Assembly (NCBI GenBank): GCA_001695595.3
Contig: MBPM02000057.1
Coordinates: 248,001 to 312,000, forward strand
Direction of reading: 5' to 3'
Source: Plasmopara viticola
Taxonomy: Eukaryota; Oomycota; Peronosporomycetes; Peronosporales; Peronosporaceae
DNA length: 64,000 bases
Of the stretch, positions 1 to 11,664 are shown piece after piece (position 1 is the first letter of the stretch; the number at the start of each line of letters is the position of its first letter). The notes under the pieces were generated by a model. It did not search any database. It saw nothing but the letters and a program-made list of their open reading frames with translations, and was not told the DNA's origin. Position numbers and translations under genes: made by a program.

Positions 1-1364
1 AAACGTTTTGCATTTGCAAAGCAACCATCTCGCTCAAAGGTAACTGGTCCGACATGTTTCGTAAAACGGCCCACTGAAAAAAAATTTCGCAGTAGTTTCG
101 GAATGTGTTACACACTTGTAAGTACACCTTTCTTGATTCCACGTGGTGTTTGCATTGACATAACTATGTCACCCGTTCCAACCGCTTGAACAATACCGTC
201 ATCAGCAAGGTGTACGTCCACCGGAGACATGACCTTGTAGTTGATCATATACTCTTTCGAGTACGTCATATGCTGAGTTGCACCCGAGTCTACCAGCCAA
301 ACACTGCTTGACTTGGTAGCACTTGTGTCACCACCCACCGAAAATAGAAAGTCGCTAGAAACATCTTCAAATTGTGCGACATTCGCACGCTGTGGCCTTT
401 GCCGCTCCGCATTATCACGAATTTGCGCGGGATACTTGGCAATCCAATGACCTTGTTCCCCACAGTAATGGCGAGATCCACTTGTCTTCGCCTGCACAAG
501 ACGTCTTTTGCGCTTGTTGTTATCATTAGCCATGAACGCTTGACCTTGGTTGTGCGCGGCTCCATCGATGCCGCCACCCTGTTCCTTGCGCTTCATGTCT
601 TCATGTAGTACCCGAGACGTCACGAGATCCCACGTCATTGAATCAGCACGTGACTCTAGTGCCGTGATGAGAAATTGGTACGATTATCTCAAACTACTCA
701 GAGGCTTGATAACCAAGTCGTCCTCGCTAACCGGAGTCCCGATCGCATCAAGCTGCTCCGCTAGTGTCTTTAACTTGTTAATGTGCGGAAGCACATCATC
801 ACATTCATCCATTGTTGCTGTCATGAAACGTCGACGAAGGAAGAGTCGATTGGCGAGGCTCTTCTTCTCGGAATGTCCTTCGAGTCTTGACCATGCATCA
901 TGCGCGCCAGTCGCAGAACGAACCAGTGGCAGCTGGGAATCTTCCATCGCGAGACAGATGATCCCGAGCGCCTAGCTTGACTTTCTCTTATAGGCTCCTT
1001 GGTCCAGCGAAGTGACGCTTTGCTCCAACTTAATCTCGCCACTTGCCACGTCCCACAGATCTTTCTCCTCCAACACCATCTGCATCTTGGATTTCCAGTT
1101 GTGGAAGTTGGTGCCGTCAAACTTGATAATCAGGCTTGGCTTAGACGCGTTCATGGTGGCGAAGGCAGAGTCAGGGGGTGGGAAGGCAGAGTCGGCGGGG
1201 CTTGGGCTCATAACCAATTGAAAACGTGACTTGGGCACTAGTTAGCAAATTGCAAAAGTGAATATATTTATAAGTGCTAATTTTAAGTAGTCATCAAAAG
1301 GGTTGCAGATACCGATACTTTCCGATATGTAGTTACTGGTCGAGGCGTCGATTCTCCAACAACA
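1..1364 (-). mobile_element. Ty1/copia retrotransposon, 5' part, broken, cut by window edge
   Basis: The minus strand carries the start of a copia polyprotein. A gag start beginning MSPSPADSAF lies at about 1209, followed by gag core pieces to about 640 and then a zinc-knuckle region and a protease with the WLVDSGATQHM motif (about 270-300). The pieces lie in different frames, so the copy is not functional. The zinc knuckle is damaged: the first Cys is Arg and the last position is Tyr, leaving only C and H of CCHC. The element runs off the left window edge, so integrase, reverse transcriptase and the 3' LTR are not visible. The gag is clearly of the same family as the copia copy at 27990-32614. 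Family membership rests on the protease and gag similarity. Confidence 0.85.
1232..1364 (-). repeat. Shortened copia 5' LTR
   Basis: This 133-bp stretch lies just outside the copia gag start and begins TG and ends CA on the plus strand. Its two ends match both 263-bp LTRs at 27990 and 32352: the start shares the segment around gtgaatatatttataag, and the end shares ggtcgaggcg. About 130 bp of the middle is missing relative to the full LTR, so it looks like an internally deleted LTR. Confidence 0.65.
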
Positions 1365-3899
1365 ATTATGTCGGTAACATTCACTAATCGCATGCTTAGG
1401 CCGAACAAGGTAGCCTTAGCACGATCGAGAAGGAGATCTTGGTCCTTTCGTGAATCCTGAACGTGCATACAATCCAATACCCTAGCTGTATTTCTATATA
1501 TTTTCCGATTGATTGATCCTCAGTGAACATGTAACAACTGAGCCACTTCAAAGTCCTTACGAGACCTTAAAATTGAGAAGTTGTCAGGGGCGAGAAAACT
1601 CCATTAAAGACGTTTGCAGTAAGCATTATTCGTGAGAACATCTGAACTTGATCTGACTTCATGAAAGCGAGTCGACGAGCACGGGCTGCTCTTTAACTTG
1701 TTATGAAATCTAACGACAGTTGTGTTTAAAATATATATAGCTGGTGGTACACAATGATCTCTATCGAGTTATTCTGCAATGCGATCGCGTGAGTATGGCT
1801 GTCAGATAGGCGACATTGACCACTTTGAAACCCGCCTTGTTCTACCTAGAACGAGATCTATAATCTTTTTATTATGATGGGGGTTCTTCTCCTTCTGGTT
1901 ATTGCGGCAATGCTCGATTAGAAATTTTACAGAGGGTCTTCAGCAACCTTTAGCGGACGGTCTAGGTCCTGCCCGCTGATATTTGTGATAAAATCGCTGC
2001 GGGGTTCGGCATTTCTTTTAAAGCTTAAAGGTTCATCATGCTCGTTAAAGATCAAGCGCATAGCATCTCGCGAAACATGGACAATTGTCGAGCCGTACGA
2101 TGCCTTTTCATTTGGAGTGAGAAACAACGAACAAGACCCGATCAGATAAGGCTGAAGAAAAGGGTCGCGGCAGAGAGGTTCACCATTTAAACTTCCGGGC
2201 CTAGAGGCTGTCGTCGCGATAGATAAAAAAGGCCGGAGCTCAAGGAAGGCGCCTGACGTCGACTTATCTCTATAGCTTGAAGAGCGCTTGACGAGAGCAG
2301 TAGTGTACGGGATGAATAACACAAAATATCAAAACCAATGTTTGGCAGGATCGGTAGAGAACTGTCTATAAGCTTGTTAGATCGAAAGCATTACACGAGG
2401 CATACTAGGCATTTTTACTTATCACTTGGTGTATTTTTGTTAGATTTCGATCGGCTTCTGTCGAGACCTTCAGCAAATCACATGACACTGTTACCAACCT
2501 TCTTATCAGATAAAATTTGAGATCCCCGGCAAGCCCACGCGGGCATCAAAGTATTCTCTTCGTTTACCGACATATTATAAAGTTGTGGCCTCGCAAATCT
2601 TGCAGTATCTTGCAGTAATCGATCTACTGCAATTTCTAAGGTAGCCCCATACTATGGCTAAAGTGGCAAAAAAATTGCATCCATCACTGCAAGCAAGATC
2701 ATTAGCGTTTACATAAAGAATTTGGTTCTTCAACAGCGCACGTAAATGCTGCCATGAAAACAATCAAAATTGTGATAAGCTTCACAGCAACCCAGAATTA
2801 CGTGATTGTCAGCTTTGAAGCAGCCAAAAATTACGTGAAAGTTTAAAGTTTACTGACTTTTGCAATCAAGTCGTCCAAGATTACTGACTTTTACTATCAA
2901 GTCGTCCAACACGAATAGGGTTTCGCTCTCTGCAAAATTAATGATGGTAGACATTTTGAACAAAGTTGCTTTGCAGGCGCTGGCTTTGATGTACCAGAGT
3001 ACAGTTAGAATGCAAACTATCAAATAACTCCACATATATTGACAGGAGGCGTCTTTCTCGTTGTGTAGTTAGCCACGAAAATCACTGACGAATTTTATTC
3101 ATTTCAGATTCATAGATTTCATTTCTTGGCTTCGAATTTTTGATAGTATAGATACACATCGTGAATATTAAACTACTAGATATTTAGCAAAAGCCTTCAA
3201 TTTATGAAACCAAGTTCACAATAGAAAAGTAACATTAAGTCTGATAGAAAGAAATTGCGTCAGGCAGATGCCAGGGTTGTTTATATAATACAGAACAAGG
3301 TTAGGAACCTGAGCTCAAGCCTTCTTTCTATAAACAGTTGCGGCAGCCTCGCTGCTTCTGCTAGCACTTATAGTCCATCCTGACCTGATCTTTTGTTAAT
3401 ATGAAACGTAGCTTGCTTAATCTCAAAAGTGTGTCTTAGATGACAAGTAATGGAAGCTCTCCCTCTTGTCTTTGCGGATGGACTTTGCACGAGCGAGGCC
3501 CAATTGGCATTGAACCGTGTACACCCTGTCCCTTGATGTGCTTTTTTGAACACGTATGGTAATGATGCTCGAGCTTACCGTTCCTTCCACCTCATCGCTA
3601 TCCTTTATAGAGTATGTAGCCGAGCGCTATGTCTACTCCAGACCCTCTCTGTCCAAGCCAAGACCCTCTGCACTACCCAATACGAGCCACGCGTAGCCAA
3701 TTTGTTTTTTCTTGAAGAGATCGCGGGTCTCGATTAGACGCTTTGGTCGTCTTTGTTTTGACATGATCGTGCATTAAGCACCGAAGTCTACATTGGTATC
3801 CAGCGAGGAACTGTATTCAACAAAGCCTTGCTCAGCAAAACTTGTGCTGCTCCACCTAGCCTGAGTATATATGTCTAAGCTCAAAGCTAACCGAACCTT
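1365..3899. other. Gene-poor stretch, no supported gene
   Basis: No reading frame here gives a recognisable protein. The longest frame, 131 codons on the minus strand at 1927-2322, has no domain, signal peptide or motif that I recognise and is probably chance. A short tandem duplication at 2850-2910 is listed separately. Confidence 0.6.
2850..2910. repeat. 31-bp tandem duplication
   Basis: Two adjacent units of about 31 bp start ttactgactttt and end atcaagtcgtccaa. They differ at only a few positions, so the duplication is fairly recent compared with the surrounding decayed sequence. It is non-coding. Confidence 0.8.
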
Positions 3900-4190
3900 G
3901 CATCGAACGCTGTCGGCGACAAGCGTTGCTCAGTGAATAACGTGCTAATTTACATATAGAGAATATTACGCCCTTGATCATTTGACTGAAGTCTAATTAT
4001 GCCATTGGTAGCATGCATCAAACATTGTCTCTAGCGAGAACCTCTCAGTGATTGACGTGCTCATTAGTGCGCATGTGTAGGGCCTTGACCAATATATTTT
4101 GTAAAAAGCCAGTTTTGCCATGTGTGACATGTAGCGAATGGAAAGTCTCTTTACGCATCACTCAGTGGCTTACGTGCTACCCCATATAAC
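3900..4190. repeat. Degenerate tandem repeat, ~115-bp period
   Basis: Three diverged units begin at about 3900, 4015 and 4131 and share gcatc(g/a)aac near the start, followed by ctcagtg, a variable base pair, and acgtgct about 45-55 bp in. The first two also share ccttgaYcaa-like and gccatNNgtNNcatg stretches near the end. The third unit fades out near 4190. No coding content was recognised. Confidence 0.55.
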
Positions 4191-7100
4191 TGACTCTTAT
4201 CCTCGACACCGTCAGGGTCATTTCCAACATTACAATGTTTAGCACTTCAAGTTTTTGCTTACATAACACTTTTGCTTCCTAGTTTTTTTGAAATCATACT
4301 ATACCACAAGTTTACCCTAGGTCTTTGACCACTAATCAGTCCAGAACTTGTGGCGCATCAATCATGCCATTCTCGGAAAAAAGGCCTTATCTTGCATCCA
4401 AGTTCTAGACTGAATAGCACTCGACGCTATAAAAGTCGATAATTTTCACAACTTGATCCACCGGGATCCTAAATAAGCTCCTGTCACTAAGCAAAAAGTG
4501 ACAATGTCACTTAGGTGGACATGAAAATCATCAGCATGCGTTTGGCTTCCTTTGACGGCTAAGCGATAAGCATAGCTACTCAATGCATCGGAAAAGGCCG
4601 TACTCTACTACAATCCTCTACAGCTGCCTCAATAATAGTAAACCAGACTTCCAAGCACAGTCTGCGTAATAGAGCACAGGAATCTTTGGAGCTAGCTTTG
4701 TGTGACCTTCGATTCCGCTTCTGGGGATTGACGGGATTTAGATTTGACTTCAGCAAGCTACTGTGCGCGTACTTGGTGCTGCCAATGACTAGCGGCACAC
4801 CTGTGACGGGTTACCAGCACCTTGCACGGACGGGTGCAAAGGAAAATCTCAGGTCGCTTGGTGAATTTCTGTTTACTTTTGTCGGTCTTAAAGGAGCAAC
4901 TGGTACAATAGAATTAAGTTTAAAATCTGATTAGTAAAATTCACTATATACCCAGCTCTGCAATTTAAGCAGGAAACATGTCCAATCTTTTATATTTCGA
5001 AACAGTTCAGTAAACAAGCCAATATAGTGCTGGTCGACAGTCTTCCTGCCACGCTACAAGGAAGTAATTTGGAATTTATTCAATATGAGAGGAACAAGTG
5101 TCATCCATCAATCAAGACTTTTGACTATTACATTGACCAAACAGGCACCAAAGAGGGCTGTGTGTCGGCTGCGTCAATTTGTGATGACAATGGTAAAGAA
5201 GGCTGCTATATCTTTTTCAATTGCCACTGCATTAAAATTGGCCTCTGCGTCAAAGGCCTCGTCTATAAAGGCCTATCGTACAGCAAAACTTGCACCAGCA
5301 AATACTGCGTCTGTACTAAGGTCGTTGTCTTGATGAGCCTGCTCGCTAAGGTCTCCGATTACAGAAGTCGAGCTGCGAAATTAGAATCACATATAAGAAG
5401 CTCCTTGGCGTCTTTTGCTTTTTCAAGCCTGGTGGCTCCTAGAGATCTTCACCTTTAAGTGTTAAATATGACTGGCTCTTTGTTCTCGATGAACGCGAAG
5501 AAGCCTTGTGTAAATCATAATGCTGTCAAGCGACTTTATTGCCTGGAGGTACTCTCCTAAAGATATTGAATTTATCGTCAGTCTTACCAGCCATGCAAAA
5601 AATCTCTACCGAAACGGATCCTGAAGTCATGGTCTTCGTTGGCAAAAATCAGACTTAGGATGTCACGATGTCTCGGCTTCGTGATAATGCCAATACAGGC
5701 GCTAAAACCGAATTTATTAGCTTGGGATTTAAGCCACTCCTTCCATGCTATAACGTGCAGTCAAGAGACCGTAAATTCCAAATTTACATTGCAAAAGTTT
5801 TAGAACAGTCGCTCTAATGTCACATCAATGGCTTTTAATAGCTCTCTGACGCAGTAAAACCACAAAAGTTTACACGAAGCTTCCGGTGTCCTTGCTTCAC
5901 TACACACTCCGCATGAAGGTGAATCTGGCCTTAGTGGTGAACACGCGCAGGAAGGGAATGCTTTTTCTATTGACCTTGCACCTCATACAGAAGGAGTAGC
6001 AGCTTCTGCGTAGCCGTGAGTACGCGTATTAGATTGATGTCTAAGTCGGCTCCGAAAAGTCGCGGCTATTACGGGGTGGCTTCAGACCCGGCATACGATT
6101 TAAAAAATAATCTCTTTTTTTAGTCTTTAGGCCGGATCGATCGCTACTCGATTCAGCGGAAGGCCTTTGAGGTACGTTGAGAAGCTGCTTCGTTTTGCAA
6201 TGCGTTCCAGGCCCGGCTGGTTGCTTTAAGTATGGACATGTGGGCTTCAAGCTTTTTAGATTATTAGCTGCCGTATGACAAACCTTGCCCATCGTACCAG
6301 CAAGGCGAGCGCGGCGACGTCGCTTCACAGAACTTGGGGTCCTGAGGATTAAATCTCTCAAGATGCCCCGCATACAAAAATAACTGCGTCGACATCTTCG
6401 AGGATGTACGCCGGCACACCTCTGTCAAGACCGTGAAAAACCTGCCTAAAGAATGTTTTGTCTTGGTTAAGATTACCGAACTTATTCTTTAAAGTGAAGG
6501 GCCTTCAGCACCGAAAATACATTGTCACCTCTGACAAACGCATTTGATCTTTTTTTCCGTGTTCGCCTCAAAATTTCGTGTGTTTATCTTTGGCGGACGC
6601 AATCGCATCCCTTGCCTTGATATTATATCCAGACGACTTTCCGCGAAGCCCGAGAATTGTCCTCGTAACAAAATTACTCTTACACTAAAGATGCGGGAGA
6701 AAACGTAGCCCGATCTTTATCTCTTGAGTACCTCATTTTTTTAACCTAAAAATGTCTGAAGCCTTTAGATGTGTCATGGACATGTGCAAATTCAACCGTG
6801 TCTTTTTGGAGCAGGGTCGTGGCGCCTCGGCGAATACACTGTGTAGTATGTCCAGTAGTTCACGGTCAACTCTTCTCATCTGGCGATTAATCCAATGATA
6901 TCAGTGAATGGATTTCCAATAGTTGAAGCAGTATTTACAAAATCTATCAGAAATTGTGGATACCTTTCCGACACTGTTGTGTCCAATTGGTGATCGCACC
7001 AAATTAGCCAGCAAAAGCCTGCTCTGCATTTAATAACTTTAATGTGAACATACAGTTTGCTTTACAATAGTGCTGGATCTGGCAGATCCAGCCGAGTTCT

Positions 7101-10100
7101 TTTGAACAACAAGGACCTGAAGTGTGATGTACTTCTGGAGGCACATGATTTTGCAATATGCGGTCATTTGGACCAAAATATACATGTTTCTGGGTCTCCA
7201 CAACATATCGGTGGCCTCACATATCGAGGCGGATGGCTAAGTATGTGAGAACCTGCCAGATCTACCACACGCTCAAATTTTCGGCTTACACGCCGGCATC
7301 CTTCTGTTTTGCTACGTCTGAGCTGTATTTGTGGTCTGGAAGTAGGCGTCTTGCTTTGGCAGCGGGAAATTCTTTGCTTGATTTTCAGTAAAACCTCAGC
7401 ATCATTGCACTGGCGATTTTTTTTGCGGTCGGATGTACGATTTCTAAATTGAAAGGGCTTTATTATGGCTGACTATCATCTTAGGTTTTTTAAAATAATT
7501 ACAACAGTCCACCTGTTTCACATAGCATTTTGTTTGAGATATTTACTCAATTTGCACAACCAACGCGCGATACATAATAGCTGCCGTAGTTACATTGCTC
7601 ATCTTTTTTTGTAATGATCTCATAAGCTTCATTACAGGTAGTGGTAGAACTGCGATCGCTGTCGTGGGTAAATTGTTCGACTTTGACATTTTTCGGAGGC
7701 AAAAGTGATAGTTGCTTTGTATGCGTAACGAATTGGCTCGTCAAAAGAGCTTCGGTCAAGTTATTTTATTATCTGACTTGCACGAAAGTGCATTGGCAAG
7801 CATTTTGAATTTTACATACTTCAATTTTCCAAGGAAATTTTGTTCCGCGACAGATTCCAGCTATTCGAAGTGAGTGAGGTATTTTAAGGCCTGAATAGAC
7901 CACAAAGAGCTCAGAGCTCAAAAGATGCACTCGGAGCTTTGCCAGTGCATACTATAATTAATAAAATAGTTTTTTCAGAGTTTTAAGCTTTCTAGATCGA
8001 AACGAAATAAAACGCAAGCGTCCGCTCTTATTGAGTTAAAATAACGCGAAGCTGATAGCACAGTCAAAAGCGTCGCGAACGACATGCTTTGTCTTGTTTA
8101 GCAATTTAGAACTGCTGAAGGGTCAGCCTGTTGCCTTTAAACGCAAGTGTTTTACCGACTCTTACAGAAGATGCCATTAATTGACCGTGCAAAGGGTTTA
8201 CTTGACGAACATAGTCAGCACTGTATAAGTGCATTGAGCGGGCTGGGCTAGAGAAAATCGTTTTTTTAATTATATGAAAACGTTGCGTACGCCAAGCTGA
8301 AAAGGCTTTTACTTTACTGATGTTTGGTCGATCCCCTCAGCTACTTACGAAGCTGTAGATAGCTTTAATCTCATCCTCAACATTTTTTAATGGCAGCATA
8401 ATAGGATTGGTCCTCACGACTTAAAAACTTGCCTCAGGTGGTTGTATTAGCGTCCATTTACGACTGATCTCCTTTAGAGTGTCAAAATACGTGTGGATGA
8501 ACGCTTAAGGTGCTTAAATCACTTTGTGGCCAAATGGTTGAACGTTGACAATATTTACTACTCTCATTTACTTTTTTTAAAGTGTACTAGTAGACGTTTT
8601 AAATGTCGTATCGGGCATGCCCAGCTATCGTAAGAGGTATCTCTGGCTCCCTCATTCGGATCTTATAGTGGCCGTCTATTAATTTCAGTGCTCTGCACAG
8701 CGTACACCTAGGCATGTTGTTAAGCAACATGTTCTTCCTTTAAAAAGTGGATGTGCAGGTACAGCACCACTAATCACCATACTATAAGCATAATCTACTC
8801 ACCTCTTTCCGCTCGATTTTTGAGAGGTGACGAGTGCAAAGGTCTTAATCATCACGTCATGCCATTATTATGAAGGCATCGCTGACCTCACATTGCTCTC
8901 GCGACGATGGATTGTATCATAGTACTCCGTGCCAGGAACGAGGTCAATCCATTACCTTACTCCTTTTTCCGATGGGTTTTTACGACAGGGTCTCTATATA
9001 TCACATTAGGGCTTTCTTTAAATGAAGGATGTACTGATCCTTGGAAGATTTAAAAGTTAATGAGTCAAGGTGCAACACCTGCTGCCTACAAGGCTGATCC
9101 TAGGCATCTTCGTCAAGATTAGATTATGCATCTATACTCCGGAATGCCACTCAATGGCTGGTAATGCAGTCAGAAATCAGTAGCTTGGGGGTTTTCGCAA
9201 TTCAGTAGGTCTTACGCCTCCGACAGAGCCTTAAATCGGGACGTATATAGTTAGGCTGTCCATTATGCCTTCTAGAAAGTCTCATAGTCGATTGAGGGGT
9301 TACTCATAGCGATTTAATCGCATTCCTACTTGCTTCTTGTAGAGCTATTTTACCCTACTTGGTGGTATTTGCTATCCGCCTATGGTCCACTTAGTCTTGC
9401 AGATTTATGTCATTCTCTTGCAAGACCGAACCTGCGAACCTATGTTACCCGCTTGCGTAACTTTGTTATTTGCAATTGGTTAACCACCCGTGGAACTATG
9501 TTATCCACAATTGGAACGCTATCTTTCACGTCTCCGGCAGCTGGTACCGTTAGTGAAATTGAGTATCTGCTAAGTTCACAGACGTCGTCATGTCTACTTT
9601 CGAAAGTTTCAGTACCTCCCGTGATCTCGAATCGATACTTGCCCAGGCCCCTCTCAAAGGGGCCGTACACACACAAGGGGTAACAACATGAATTACGACA
9701 GCTTTTGTTTAACGTAATGGATCGACTGGCATCGAAAGCCTTGATCCTTTAGTCGATTTTAGGTTGGCATATTTTTTTAACCTTGGCATGCCTTCGGGAT
9801 CAAGTCACATTTGTCTGCTTTAAGAACAAAACATAACTCTGTGCTGTCAAAATCCTCATATCTCACAGCCAGGTTGATCTTTAATCTAGCAATATCTAGG
9901 AGTACGGCAACAATTCACTGCCTTGTGATAATTCGCAATTCGCCATAGTCGTCAAACTCGATGTGATTTGTGTTCCCTCGTACATTTGCGTCCAATCAAT
10001 AGCTAGTTTCTCCTTTAATAGGCGTCAAGGTTGTAGGAACAAGGACACCTTGCCTTTTTGGCGAATAGCCTTTTCCTGGCTCTGAGAGTTCTGCGTGCAG

Positions 10101-10360
10101 CCCACCAAAGGTCTTGGGTAGTCACTTCGTCACCTATAAACGCGGATCATGTTTCCTATTGTACCGCAGCGAGTACTGCTTTTCTCGGTAACGCTAATGT
10201 ATATCGGATTGGACCCGAATTAGCGGGCCAGCCACCGTTACATTTAGCCTGATAGGACAAGGAAGTGTTCATATTAGGCAATTTAAGGAGCAATTTGCCT
10301 GTGGCTATTCTTTACAAGAAGCGATTCAAATCGCACCATCCAGCGTTTTGGCCTGCAATC
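4191..10360. other. Long gene-poor stretch, no supported gene
   Basis: About 6 kb with stop codons dense in all frames. Frames of 70-143 codons occur (for example 5027-5458 plus, 6041-6373 minus, 9330-9683 plus), but none shows a convincing domain, a signal peptide followed by an RxLR motif, or similarity to a known family. Most likely decayed transposon or intergenic DNA of the repeat-rich compartment. Confidence 0.55.
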
Positions 10361-10572
10361 AAAAAGGTTGAGTCCCACCTTGAGGCCGCTCATGATTACA
10401 AATACAATAACTAGTTGTGGCAGTAAAGCAAAAAAAGGTTGCAATCTATTTAAAGGTCAGTCATGATTACAAATACCTTGACTAAATGTGGGAGTGAACC
10501 CAAAAACAAGGTTGAGTCTACATTGATGCTTCTCATGATGTCAAACCCTTGACTAGTTGTGGAAGTAGAGCC
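10361..10572. repeat. Degenerate tandem repeat, three ~71-bp units
   Basis: Three units begin at about 10361, 10431 and 10502. Each starts with an A-run and aaggttg, has tcatgat near the middle, then actagttgtgg or a close variant, and ends gtaaagca, gtgaaccc or gtagagcc. The units are clearly related but diverged. Non-coding. Confidence 0.75.
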
Positions 10573-11312
10573 GTAATGATTGACGCCGTCAGTTTTCATA
10601 ACTCTGAAACATATCGATGAGGTTCATGCCTTCCTTGCTTGTAGACAAGGGAGCGCGAGCACTGGCGAAACTCAAAGCTCGATTGAAGGAGAGCTGTTCG
10701 GAAATGGTCCTCATGTGTTGCCAGGACACGAAACATCTCAATGAAGTTAATTCAGGGTGAGTACTAAGCTTTTGATTGATCATCAGGTATAAGAGCGAGA
10801 GTGCCACGTGCACCTGGCCATCTCTGACGAAGATTACTTCAGTAGTTCTTCATCTAGAAGAGGAGGCTTCAAGTTTACTTTCTTATACAGGTGGAAGTCT
10901 TAAGCTTCCCTGTTTTATAACCCACTTTGGATGCTACAGCTGAGGCTACCTGAGCCTGTGCTGTCTGACCTCTAGAGCATGCCTTTGCTCGTAAAAATCG
11001 AACATCATGACGCGTTCCAGCTGTTTGAAAGCGGGGTGATTTAAATGCAGCCGACTCCTCGTGTCTATAAAAGTCAGCAAGTCGTCAGATCGCCACTGCT
11101 CCTGCAATAGATGCAAAAGGATGATTCAATCCATACCCGTGCCGGCGTTGGATTAGTTACAAGTGGTATCAGTTGTGACAGATTCAAACTGCATCTTGCT
11201 TTAATAGCGTATAAGAAATCTTGAATCTTACGGTGTCAGTCTTTAACGGGTCGTGCTATAAAATGCACTGATTTATTTAACGCACTGTTTATTCTATTTT
11301 CATTTTACCTAC
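10573..11312. other. Gene-poor stretch, no supported gene
   Basis: No recognisable gene. A 74-codon minus-strand frame at 10589-10813 has no known features. Confidence 0.55.
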
Positions 11313-11324
11313 TTACTGACTTTA
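11313..11324. repeat. Target-site duplication, left copy
   Basis: The 12-bp sequence ttactgacttta is identical to 11653-11664, directly outside the short LINE-derived element. The bases beyond it on both sides differ. Confidence 0.85.
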
Positions 11325-11652
11325 GCTTGGAAAAGGTTGGGGTGACGCCCTCCTTCCAAGCGCGGGGGCTAAATGCTCGCGCGCTTCGGGCAGGTGCTCT
11401 CGGGCATCTGCAGGTCTCTAACGAGTCTCACCCTCGACGCGACGGTCTCCAGCACCGGGCGCCACCTGGGCTCTTACCAAGTCAGAGATATACAAAATAA
11501 TGGAAGACCCTCACGACCTCGGTGCTGGCTGCACTGCCCGCCGAACGAGACCCGACGTATGCGGACACCACTCTATGCCGTGGACTAGCCAGACTGAGCC
11601 TAGCACGTGCATAACTTGGCAACGCGATAACGTAATACATTACATTACATTA
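11325..11652 (+). mobile_element. Short LINE-derived element (both ends of a LINE, no middle)
   Basis: This 328-bp element consists of two parts. The first ~130 bp (to about 11457) matches, nearly base for base, the 5' end of the LINE at 43233-44377. The last ~150 bp (from about 11500) matches the 3' end of the same LINE, including the final tacattacatt tail. The endonuclease and reverse-transcriptase coding middle is absent. A perfect 12-bp direct repeat, ttactgacttta, flanks it at 11313-11324 and 11653-11664 and is read as the target-site duplication. It encodes no protein of its own and would depend on the LINE machinery. The layout is like RIME relative to ingi in trypanosomes. Confidence 0.85.
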
Positions 11653-11664
11653 TTACTGACTTTA
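11653..11664. repeat. Target-site duplication, right copy
   Basis: The 12-bp sequence ttactgacttta directly follows the tacatta tail of the short element and matches 11313-11324 exactly. Confidence 0.85.

Noticed and set aside
1927..2322. 131-codon minus-strand frame
   Set aside because: No recognisable family or motif, and no neighbouring support.
5027..5458. 143-codon plus-strand frame with many Cys, possibly a secreted effector
   Set aside because: No signal peptide, RxLR or LFLAK motif, and an overlapping frame of similar length exists. Cys content alone is not enough.
6041..6373. 110-codon minus-strand frame rich in Arg and Lys
   Set aside because: No hydrophobic start, no known domain, and isolated in decayed DNA.
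9330..9683. 117-codon plus-strand frame and overlapping minus-strand frame of 78 codons
   Set aside because: Neither has features of a real protein and they overlap in antisense.
2850..11664. ttactgacttt shared by the tandem duplication at 2850 and the target-site duplication at 11313/11653
   Set aside because: Short AT-rich string; no further similarity around the sites, so probably coincidence.
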